Part shown: positions 1 to 4,868 of the stretch, piece by piece | Position numbering within the stretch: position 1 is the first letter of the stretch | Layout of the letters: each line of letters opens with the position of its first letter | Assembly (NCBI GenBank): GCA_964472905.1 | Contig: CAYYMI010000086.1 | Location: 1 to 8,236 of the forward strand | Direction of reading: 5' to 3' | Source of the DNA: Hellea sp964472905 | Lineage (GTDB): Bacteria > Pseudomonadota > Alphaproteobacteria > Caulobacterales > Maricaulaceae | DNA length: 8,236 bases | The notes under the pieces: model-generated | Database searches by the model: none | Told to the model about the DNA's origin: nothing | The model's input: the letters and a program-made list of their open reading frames with translations, nothing else | Position numbers and translations under genes: made by a program

Positions 1-1162
1 TGAATTTGACGTGGCTAAAATCGACGCGATTGAACGCGAAGTTAAACATGACGTTATCGCCTTCCTGACGCATTTGGCAGAATTCATCGGTGAAGATGCG
101 CGATTTGTCCATCAAGGCTTTACCAGCTCAGACATTTTAGACACGACCTTGTCTGTTCAGCTCGCCCGCGCCACAGACTTATTACTCGTCGGCATGGACC
201 GTGTTTTAGCCGCCCTTAAGAAACGCGCCAAGGAACATAAGCATACAATCACGATTGGGCGTAGCCACGCTATCCACGCCGAGCCAACGACATTTGGCGT
301 TAAACTGGCCCGCTTTTATGCTGAGTTTGCCCGCGGGCGAGAGCGCCTCGTCACAGCACGCAAAGAAATTGCGGTTTGCGCAATTTCAGGCGCGATAGGG
401 ACATTTGCCAATATTGATCCCAAAGTCGAGGAGCATGTCGCCGAAAAAATGGGCCTAGGGATAGAACCTGTCTCTAGCCAGATCATTCCAAGAGACCGTC
501 ATGCCGCTTATTTTGCTGCTCTAGGTGTGATCGCCTCTTCAATCGAAAATATAGCCGTGGAAATCCGCCACTTACAGCGCACAGAGGTTCTCGAAGCTGA
601 AGAGTTCTTCTCTAAGGGCCAAAAAGGCAGCTCCGCCATGCCGCATAAACGCAATCCTGTCTTAACGGAGAACCTGACAGGTCTCTCGCGATTGGTGCGT
701 ATGTCAGTCATGCCAGCCATGGAAAATGTCGCCCTTTGGCATGAGCGCGATATCTCGCATTCCTCTGTTGAGCGCGGTATTGGGCCAGATACAACAGTTC
801 ATCTTGATTTTGCGCTGCACCGCCTCGCTGGCGTTGTCGAAAATCTTGTTGTCTATCCCGAGAAGATGAAAGCTAATATGGACCGTCTTGGCGGGCTTCA
901 TAATAGCCAGCGTTTTCTCTTGGCCCTCACCCAAGCTGGAGAGCAGCGCGAGAGCGCCTACCGCCTCGTTCAAAGAAATGCTATGAAAGTCTGGGAAATG
1001 TTCCGAACACAAGGCAATGCGGGTGAAGGCTCTTTCCTCAATCTTATCCTTGCCGATAAAGACGTTATGGCGTTGTTGTCTGAAAAACAGGTTCGCGCCA
1101 TGTTTGATGATGAATACCATACAAAACATGTCGATACGATTTTTGACCGCGTGTTTGGATAA
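1..1162 (+). CDS. purB: Adenylosuccinate lyase, 5'-truncated by the window edge
   Basis: Adenylosuccinate lyase of the fumarase/aspartase superfamily, cytoplasmic. It releases fumarate from SAICAR (giving AICAR) and from adenylosuccinate (giving AMP). About 386 residues are visible. The reading frame is open to the first bases (E-F-D before the GTG at 11), and that segment matches the family interior, so the real start lies upstream and roughly 45-50 N-terminal residues are missing; the GTG at 11 is not a start. Counting from that GTG, visible motifs are KHDVIAFL (12-19), TSSDILDT (38-45), the histidine-bearing GRSHAIHAEPTTFG (83-96) and the superfamily signature loop KGSSAMPHKRNP (205-216), which holds the catalytic serine. 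The C-terminus is intact, ending RVFG then TAA. I see no clear intrinsic terminator after it. Assignment is firm; only the 5' end is unseen. Confidence 0.97.
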   Translation, partial: EFDVAKIDAIEREVKHDVIAFLTHLAEFIGEDARFVHQGFTSSDILDTTLSVQLARATDLLLVGMDRVLAALKKRAKEHKHTITIGRSHAIHAEPTTFGVKLARFYAEFARGRERLVTARKEIAVCAISGAIGTFANIDPKVEEHVAEKMGLGIEPVSSQIIPRDRHAAYFAALGVIASSIENIAVEIRHLQRTEVLEAEEFFSKGQKGSSAMPHKRNPVLTENLTGLSRLVRMSVMPAMENVALWHERDISHSSVERGIGPDTTVHLDFALHRLAGVVENLVVYPEKMKANMDRLGGLHNSQRFLLALTQAGEQRESAYRLVQRNAMKVWEMFRTQGNAGEGSFLNLILADKDVMALLSEKQVRAMFDDEYHTKHVDTIFDRVFG

Positions 1163-1191
1163 ATTACTTATTCCCAATCAGAATAAACGGC

Positions 1192-1206
1192 TTAAATTAC
1201 GCCTAA
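1192..1206. promoter_or_regulatory. Degenerate CtrA-type box (TTAA-N7-CTAA)
   Basis: TTAA at 1192-1195, seven bases, then CTAA at 1203-1206. One mismatch to the TTAA-N7-TTAA consensus known for CtrA in Caulobacter and related alphaproteobacteria. On its own this would be weak; its value is that it begins exactly 39 bp before the next, perfect box. Confidence 0.3.
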
Positions 1207-1230
1207 GTAACCTTCTCGCCAGAAACATGG

Positions 1231-1245
1231 TTAACCCTGAATTAA
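1231..1245. promoter_or_regulatory. CtrA-type box (TTAA-N7-TTAA), perfect
   Basis: TTAA at 1231-1234 and TTAA at 1242-1245, separated by exactly seven bases, a perfect match to the core CtrA motif. Read on the minus strand it ends TTAAC, the extended consensus, so its polarity may be opposite to the box at 1270. The first half-site is inside the palindrome GGTTAACC (1229-1236). It lies in non-coding DNA downstream of purB and about 257 bp upstream of the next start codon. CtrA binding is inferred from the motif only. Confidence 0.5.
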
Positions 1246-1269
1246 TTTCGTCAAAACCAGGCTGAATTG

Positions 1270-1285
1270 TTAAGAGGTTTTTAAC
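1270..1285 (+). promoter_or_regulatory. CtrA-type box (TTAA-N7-TTAAC), perfect extended
   Basis: TTAA at 1270-1273, seven bases, then TTAAC at 1281-1285. This is the full extended CtrA consensus in plus orientation. CtrA-activated promoters usually place the box over the -35 region, which would put a start site near 1310 and give the gene at 1502 a long leader of about 190 nt; the box could equally act as a repressor site. I do not see a convincing -10 downstream of it. Confidence 0.5.
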
Positions 1286-1501
1286 TCAATTTGGCCGAAC
1301 ATGCTTTTTTTCAAAATAATTTATTGTTTAAATTCAATACCTTATAAACAAAATTAACTGTTCTGGAAACCATTGTAAACACACCCCTAACGCGCAGTTT
1401 GCCGAAAATTTACCAATGGCCGTTACATCATACCCATAACAGATAAGCCGTGACTAAGCGGATATAAAACAAAGTGACCTTCTAGAGAATAGGATGATAC
1501 C

Positions 1502-1978
1502 ATGAAGAAACTTACTGCACTTGTGAGCGCATTCGCTCTAACATCTGCTTTCGGCGCAACAGCTTTTGCCGCTGACATCTATGTCGTTAACTTTCGTAAC
1601 GCGACAGACGTGAAAAGCCAGCAACTTGATAGCCAACTTGCCTCAGCCCTCGCCATTTCTGGCGTAAATGCTGAAGAAGTCGTTATCGACACATCTACAG
1701 CTGCTAAATGGGAAAAAGGCGCTCACGAAGCGTTTGACCGCGATATCGTGCCTGTTTTCAATAAGTGGGTTGGCCTTCCCGGCTTCGCCGCTGTTGTTGA
1801 CGCTAAATCAAAGCGCGTCATTGGCTGTGTAAACTCAACATTTGATGCCAATGAAATGGCCCGTGAAATTCGCCAAATGGCCTCACGCGCTCAAGGCTCA
1901 GCCTTTTTGTCAAATGCATCAGTTTCAACAAAGACTACTCGCTGCCCAGCAGCTCATAATGTTGATCCTGGCCGTTAA
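1502..1978 (+). CDS. Exported thioredoxin-fold protein lacking the CXXC active site
   Basis: A 158-residue protein with a clear Sec signal peptide: MKK, a hydrophobic core, then A21-F22-A23 with likely cleavage before A24; periplasmic location is inferred. The mature part is a thioredoxin-like fold: first strand DIYVVNF (25-31), helix after it, then LPGFAAVVD (92-100) matching the cis-Pro strand of thioredoxins (P93), followed by a KSKR hairpin and a C-terminal helix (115-130). The position of the redox motif reads D36-V-K-S39, so both catalytic cysteines are absent and ordinary disulfide exchange is not expected. Two cysteines remain, C109 and C148, both matched in the neighbour at 2171. From A74 to A130 about 26 of 57 residues are identical to that neighbour, so the two are tandem duplicates. 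The start is supported by AGGA seven bases upstream. It is followed by a strong terminator and has CtrA-type boxes upstream. The exact family and function are not recognised; a binding or chaperone role is only a guess. Confidence 0.85.
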   Translation: MKKLTALVSAFALTSAFGATAFAADIYVVNFRNATDVKSQQLDSQLASALAISGVNAEEVVIDTSTAAKWEKGAHEAFDRDIVPVFNKWVGLPGFAAVVDAKSKRVIGCVNSTFDANEMAREIRQMASRAQGSAFLSNASVSTKTTRCPAAHNVDPGR

Positions 1979-1995
1979 GAGCTAGGACATTATTG

Positions 1996-2030
1996 AAAAA
2001 GCCCGCGATCTCCAGTTTGCGGGCTTTTTT
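1996..2030 (+). terminator. Strong Rho-independent terminator
   Basis: An A5 run, GCCCGC (2001-2006), a 12-base loop, GCGGGC (2019-2024), then six T. Including the A/T pairs the stem is 11 bp. It begins 17 bases after the stop of the gene at 1502 and should end that transcript, so the downstream paralogue at 2171 probably has its own promoter. The A-run would also allow weaker function on the other strand. Confidence 0.9.
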
Positions 2031-2159
2031 ATGCCTTAAACTATGATTGCCGCCTCGGGCCTTAAATTACGCGCGGCTGATTAATCACAAATGTGTTATT
2101 CGCGTCACTGTATTTTTCAGGTGCAGTTCAGGTAAAAAATGCAAATAATAAGCTTGAAT

Positions 2160-2163
2160 GGAG
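2160..2163 (+). promoter_or_regulatory. Shine-Dalgarno that fixes the start at 2171
   Basis: GGAG at 2160-2163 is seven bases before the ATG at 2171. The in-frame ATG at 2165 is only one base away, and a further upstream ATG at 2093 would put non-signal-like sequence in front of the signal peptide, so 2171 is the preferred start. Confidence 0.65.
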
Positions 2164-2170
2164 AATGGTC

Positions 2171-2632
2171 ATGAAAAAGCTCTTTAAAACAGCTCTAACA
2201 GCCACAGCCTTAACCCTTGGATTAGGGTCTATTGGCAATACAATGCAGCCTACACCTGACGTCTATGTCATGATGTTTAGCGCGGATTACTGCGCGCCCT
2301 GCAGGATTGTCGAACCTCGCCTAAATCAAGCGCTATTAAACTTACGCGACCCTGGCATAGAATATGTCAATATTGATATTTCTGCTGGAAACGGTGATTT
2401 GAATGCCCACACGGTTTTCGATCGTGGTCTCGTCACTCAATATAATACATGGTTAGGCGTCACTGGCTTTGCCGCTATTGTCGATGGTGACACCAAACGC
2501 ACCATGGGCTGCATAAATATAAATTATGACGCTGACAGCATGGCGATGCATATCAAGAATTTAAAGGCGATGGCGAAAGCCAACAAAGCAAGTTTTGATA
2601 CAACCTGCCCTGAACCGAATAATCCTATTTAA
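2171..2632 (+). CDS. Exported thioredoxin-like protein with a CAPC active site
   Basis: A 153-residue protein in the thioredoxin superfamily, probably a periplasmic thiol-disulfide protein. The N-terminus MKKLFKTALTATALTLGLGS is a signal-like segment, but there is no clean A-x-A site, so it may be cleaved near residues 20-25 or stay as an anchor. The core begins DVYVMMF (30-36) and continues into ADYCAPCRIVEPRL, with active-site C41 and C44, as in thioredoxins. VTGFAAIVD (97-105) corresponds to the strand that normally carries the cis-Pro, but residue 98 is Thr. C114 and C146 are extra cysteines shared with the upstream paralogue and could form a structural disulfide. It differs from that paralogue mainly in the first half. 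It has no visible partner such as DsbD or CcdA in the window, so its reductant and substrate are unknown. It is convergent with the ζ gene, 36 bp between the stops. The thioredoxin-like assignment is solid; oxidase, reductase or isomerase direction cannot be read from sequence. Confidence 0.88.
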   Translation: MKKLFKTALTATALTLGLGSIGNTMQPTPDVYVMMFSADYCAPCRIVEPRLNQALLNLRDPGIEYVNIDISAGNGDLNAHTVFDRGLVTQYNTWLGVTGFAAIVDGDTKRTMGCININYDADSMAMHIKNLKAMAKANKASFDTTCPEPNNPI

Positions 2633-2634
2633 AA

Positions 2635-2665
2635 CTTTGAACGCCCCTTCAAAAGGCGCGTAAAG
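2635..2665. terminator. Weak bidirectional hairpin between convergent genes
   Basis: CTTT (2635-2638) can pair with AAAG (2662-2665) and CGCC (2642-2645) with GGCG (2655-2658), with a three-by-three internal loop and a nine-base loop. No strong T run follows on either strand. It fills almost the whole gap between two convergent genes, which is why it is worth listing, but termination is uncertain. Confidence 0.35.
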
Positions 2666-2668
2666 TAA

Positions 2669-2989
2669 TTATTCGCCATAAACCTCGTCGCGAGCGGCGT
2701 CGAGGCATTCTGCCATTTTATCACGGATAGCTTGGTCTGAAATATCAATATTGCCATCGGTCAGGTCCTTACGAAGCTTACGAAAGACATCGTCATCCCC
2801 GGCTTCTTCCATATCCGCCATAATAACGGATAAAGCGTATTTTTCGACCCCCTCATCTTCAATACCCAATAAAGCCGCAGCCCAATGCCCGACGGCTTTG
2901 TTGCGTTTAGCTTCAACTTTAAATTCTTTCGCCGCGTCCAAAACATATTTAGCTTCGTGAGCGTTACCCCGTTCATCAATTCCTGACAT
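2669..2989 (-). CDS. ATP synthase ζ subunit, DUF1476 family inhibitor
   Basis: A 106-residue soluble protein of the DUF1476 family, whose Paracoccus denitrificans member is the ζ subunit that inhibits ATP hydrolysis by the F1Fo-ATPase. Family features visible are the N-terminal IDERGNAHEAKYVLD (4-18), EFKVEAKRNK (22-31), the GHWAAALLG stretch (34-42) and the acidic MADMEEAGDDDV (58-69), followed by a C-terminal helix with IRDKMAE. The N-terminal segment, which carries inhibitory activity in Paracoccus, is retained. The ATG at 2987-2989 has AAAAGG six bases upstream on the minus strand. It is divergent from purC, with about 190 bp between start codons. A place next to purC is common in alphaproteobacteria; whether this copy inhibits its ATPase is inferred from the family. 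Confidence 0.9.
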   Translation of the reverse strand: MSGIDERGNAHEAKYVLDAAKEFKVEAKRNKAVGHWAAALLGIEDEGVEKYALSVIMADMEEAGDDDVFRKLRKDLTDGNIDISDQAIRDKMAECLDAARDEVYGE

Positions 2990-3069
2990 GAGTGACCTTT
3001 TCTGTGCCGTTTCCTGTGGGTTATGTATGGTTTGAGGCGCAGCAAAACAAGAGAGTAATCCTCAAATTC

Positions 3070-3099
3070 TTGCATTGTTTACATTGCCGCTGGCTTAGG
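3070..3099 (+). promoter_or_regulatory. Possible sigma-70 type promoter of the pur cluster
   Basis: TTGCAT at 3070-3075 resembles a -35 element; CTTAGG at 3094-3099 sits 18 bp downstream as a poor -10. A start near 3105 would place the first transcribed bases right at the 5' arm of the leader structure that begins at 3107. The -10 is weak, so this is a suggestion rather than a firm call. Confidence 0.3.
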
Positions 3100-3106
3100 G
3101 TTGGGT

Positions 3107-3181
3107 TAAGGGATGTTTTTAAGCGCCGTAGTGAGTCGCGATGTCGCGAGAGCTTAGGCGAAACATCGGAAAGAGCCCTTA
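3107..3181 (+). promoter_or_regulatory. Structured purC leader with Shine-Dalgarno in a bulge
   Basis: Nested complementarity spans the purC leader. TAAGGG (3107-3112) pairs with CCCTTA (3176-3181), which includes the A of the start codon. ATGTTT (3113-3118) pairs with AAACAT (3161-3166). CGCC (3124-3127) pairs with GGCG (3157-3160). TCGCG (3136-3140) pairs with CGCGA (3145-3149) around an ATGT tetraloop. The two outer stems are contiguous on the 5' side, leaving a nine-base 3' bulge (3167-3175) that holds the Shine-Dalgarno GGAAAGAG. A competing pairing, TAAGC (3120-3124) with GCTTA (3152-3156), excludes the CGCC/GGCG stem. I do not recognise it as a known riboswitch; function is inference. 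Confidence 0.4.
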
Positions 3182-3954
3182 TGAGCCGCCGCAAGCAAAT
3201 CTATGAAGGCAAGGCCAAAATCCTCTATGAGGGGCCTGAGCCAGGTACTTTAGTACAATATTTTAAAGACGACGCGACTGCGTTTAACGCACAGAAAAAG
3301 GCAACTTTGGACGGTAAAGGCGTTTTAAATAACCGCATTTCCGAATTTGTTATGCTACGTCTGGGTGAAATCGGTATTCCAACACATTTTATCAAACGCC
3401 TCAATATGCGAGAGCAATTGATCAAAAAAGTTGAAATTATTCCCCTTGAAGTCATTTGCCGAAATGTTGCAGCGGGAACGATGTCCAAGCGGCTCGGCAT
3501 TGAAGAAGGCGAAAAATTGCCCAGATCAATCGTCGAATTTTGTCTCAAACGAGACGACCTTGGCGATCCCTTAATCGCTGAAGAACATATTTATGCGTTT
3601 GGATGGGCTACCCAAGCCGAACTTGACGAAATGATCGCCATGACTCTGCGGATCAATGATTTCTTGCTGGGCATGTTTAGCGGTATCGGGATTAATCTGA
3701 TCGACTTTAAAATTGAATTTGGACGCCTTCCTACCAATGATGGCCATCAAGTTGTCTTAGCGGATGAAATCAGTCCCGATAGCTGCCGCCTTTGGGACCG
3801 CGAAACCAATAAAAAGCTGGATAAAGATCGTTTTAGACGCGACCTCGGAGAGGTCACAGAAGCCTATACTGAAGTGGCAACGCGCCTAGGAATTTTAAAA
3901 GAATCTCAAAACAAGCCTGCCCCGAATCTCTCGGTGGTGAGCAATGATGAATAG
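3181..3954 (+). CDS. purC: Phosphoribosylaminoimidazole-succinocarboxamide synthase
   Basis: SAICAR synthetase: joins aspartate to CAIR using ATP in de novo purine synthesis, cytoplasmic. The protein is 257 residues from the ATG at 3181, the usual bacterial single-domain size. Motifs seen: N-terminal IYEGKAKILYEG (7-18) of the ATP-binding lobe, FNAQKK (35-40), signature IPLEVICRNVAAGT (87-100), LIDFKIEFG (173-181) and DEISPDSCRLWD (195-206). The frame stays open upstream to 2992, but those 63 residues do not resemble PurC, and GGAAAGAG lies about five bases before 3181, so 3181 is the start. It is first in a plus-strand run with purS nine bases downstream. The leader may control translation. 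The C-terminal tail after about residue 240 is low in recognisable motif. Confidence 0.97.
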   Translation: MSRRKQIYEGKAKILYEGPEPGTLVQYFKDDATAFNAQKKATLDGKGVLNNRISEFVMLRLGEIGIPTHFIKRLNMREQLIKKVEIIPLEVICRNVAAGTMSKRLGIEEGEKLPRSIVEFCLKRDDLGDPLIAEEHIYAFGWATQAELDEMIAMTLRINDFLLGMFSGIGINLIDFKIEFGRLPTNDGHQVVLADEISPDSCRLWDRETNKKLDKDRFRRDLGEVTEAYTEVATRLGILKESQNKPAPNLSVVSNDE

Positions 3955-3963
3955 GATATAGTC

Positions 3964-4206
3964 ATGAAAGCTATAATTCATGTCGGATTAAAGCCTGGTG
4001 TTTTAGATCCACAAGGCCGCGCTATTGCCCGCTCACTGGGTGATCTAGGTTTTAAGGAAGTCAAAGAAGCCAGACAAGGCAAAGTCATCGAGCTTGATTT
4101 AACCGGCGAGGATATCTCAATCGCAGAAACGCGCGTCAAAGATATGTGCGAAAAACTCTTAGCCAATACTGTGATTGAGAGCTACCGCATCGAGATCGAA
4201 GACTGA
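3964..4206 (+). CDS. purS: FGAM synthetase subunit PurS
   Basis: An 80-residue small subunit of the three-part formylglycinamidine synthetase. In characterised systems PurS dimers bridge PurQ to small PurL and are needed for ammonia transfer. Family hallmarks are LKPGVLDPQGRAIARSLGDLG (residues 9-29, in two parts) and the C-terminal CEKLLANTVIESYRIE (62-77). AGGA overlapping the purC stop sits seven bases before the ATG. Its TGA shares one base with the ATG of purQ (4204-4208), which suggests translational coupling and fits fixed subunit ratios. Confidence 0.96.
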   Translation: MKAIIHVGLKPGVLDPQGRAIARSLGDLGFKEVKEARQGKVIELDLTGEDISIAETRVKDMCEKLLANTVIESYRIEIED

Positions 4207-4868
4207 TGAAAACCGCCGTCATAGTCTTTCCAGCCTCTAATTGTGACCGCGACGCGGCCGTAGCTTTAGAAAAAGTAACTGGACAAAAAGTAGAGATGGT
4301 ATGGCACCGTGAGACCTCTCTGCCCGCGGGTATCGATTTTGTTGTTATTCCAGGCGGTTTTTCTTATGGCGATTATTTGCGCTCCGGCGCCATGGCTGCT
4401 CGCTCGCCCATTGTGAAAGATATCGTAAGTAAAGCAAACACAGGCCTCCCCGTAGCTGGGTTTTGCAATGGATTTCAGATTTTGACTGAAGCAGGGTTAC
4501 TGCCTGGCGCTTTAATGCGAAACAATAGCCTCAAATATGTTTGCAAGCCACAAGCCTTAAAAATCACAAACGGCAATACGCGTTATACCTCTAAATATGG
4601 GAGCGTCACTGATGTAACATTCCCTATTGCCCATCACGATGGTAATTATTTTGCAGATATCGAAACCCTCAACAAACTTGAGAAAAGCGGACGGGTGGTA
4701 TTCCGATATGATGGCAATCCAAATGGTTCGGCCCGTGATATTGCTGGGATATGCAATGAAGCTGGCAATGTCATAGGTATGATGCCTCATCCTGAAAGAG
4801 CGATTGACGCCCAACATGGCGGAACAGACGGACTGGCTCTTTTTAAATCTATTATCGAGTCTATCTGA
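4206..4868 (+). CDS. purQ: FGAM synthetase glutaminase subunit PurQ
   Basis: A 220-residue class I glutamine amidotransferase domain that hydrolyses glutamine and passes ammonia to PurL. The catalytic triad is visible: nucleophile C87 in GFCNGFQ (85-91), with H195 and E197 in MPHPER (193-198). IPGGFSYGDYLRSG (48-61) is the characteristic oxyanion-loop region of PurQ. Length is normal for the free-standing form found with PurS and small PurL. The start overlaps the purS stop by one base and its own stop overlaps the purL start by one base, so the three subunits are translationally linked. Confidence 0.98.
   Translation: MKTAVIVFPASNCDRDAAVALEKVTGQKVEMVWHRETSLPAGIDFVVIPGGFSYGDYLRSGAMAARSPIVKDIVSKANTGLPVAGFCNGFQILTEAGLLPGALMRNNSLKYVCKPQALKITNGNTRYTSKYGSVTDVTFPIAHHDGNYFADIETLNKLEKSGRVVFRYDGNPNGSARDIAGICNEAGNVIGMMPHPERAIDAQHGGTDGLALFKSIIESI

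Larger units (their letters stand above)
1163..1501. other. AT-rich gene-free region between purB and the first thioredoxin-like gene
   Basis: This 339-bp stretch holds no convincing gene. Its first third carries three TTAA-N7-(T/C)TAA boxes, listed separately. The middle (about 1300-1360) is very AT-rich, with T and A runs and no GC-rich hairpin, so purB has no obvious Rho-independent terminator here. The last part leads to the gene at 1502, with a Shine-Dalgarno AGGA at 1491-1494, seven bases before the ATG. A TATAAA at 1463-1468 could serve as a -10 element, but I find no matching -35 at 16-18 bp, so I do not call a promoter. An open frame at 1017-1265 overlaps purB out of frame and does not look like a protein gene. 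Confidence 0.7.

Noticed and set aside
704..1177. Open minus-strand frame of 157 codons
   Set aside because: It lies antisense to strongly conserved purB sequence, has no recognisable product and is explained by purB codon use.
1017..1265. Plus-strand frame of 82 codons running past the purB stop
   Set aside because: Most of it is purB in another frame, the start has no Shine-Dalgarno, and the tail covers the CtrA-type boxes; the protein looks random.
2761..3075. Minus-strand frame of 104 codons overlapping the ζ gene
   Set aside because: The overlapping frame at 2669-2989 matches DUF1476 clearly; this one matches nothing and is a shifted reading of the same bases.
3136..3149. Twin TCGCGA palindromes as a protein-binding operator
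   Set aside because: The repeat is better explained as a hairpin (TCGCG, ATGT loop, CGCGA) within the purC leader; I know of no regulator with this site.
2992..3180. 63-residue N-terminal extension of purC
   Set aside because: The extension does not resemble PurC, spans the likely promoter and leader, and a good Shine-Dalgarno precedes the ATG at 3181.
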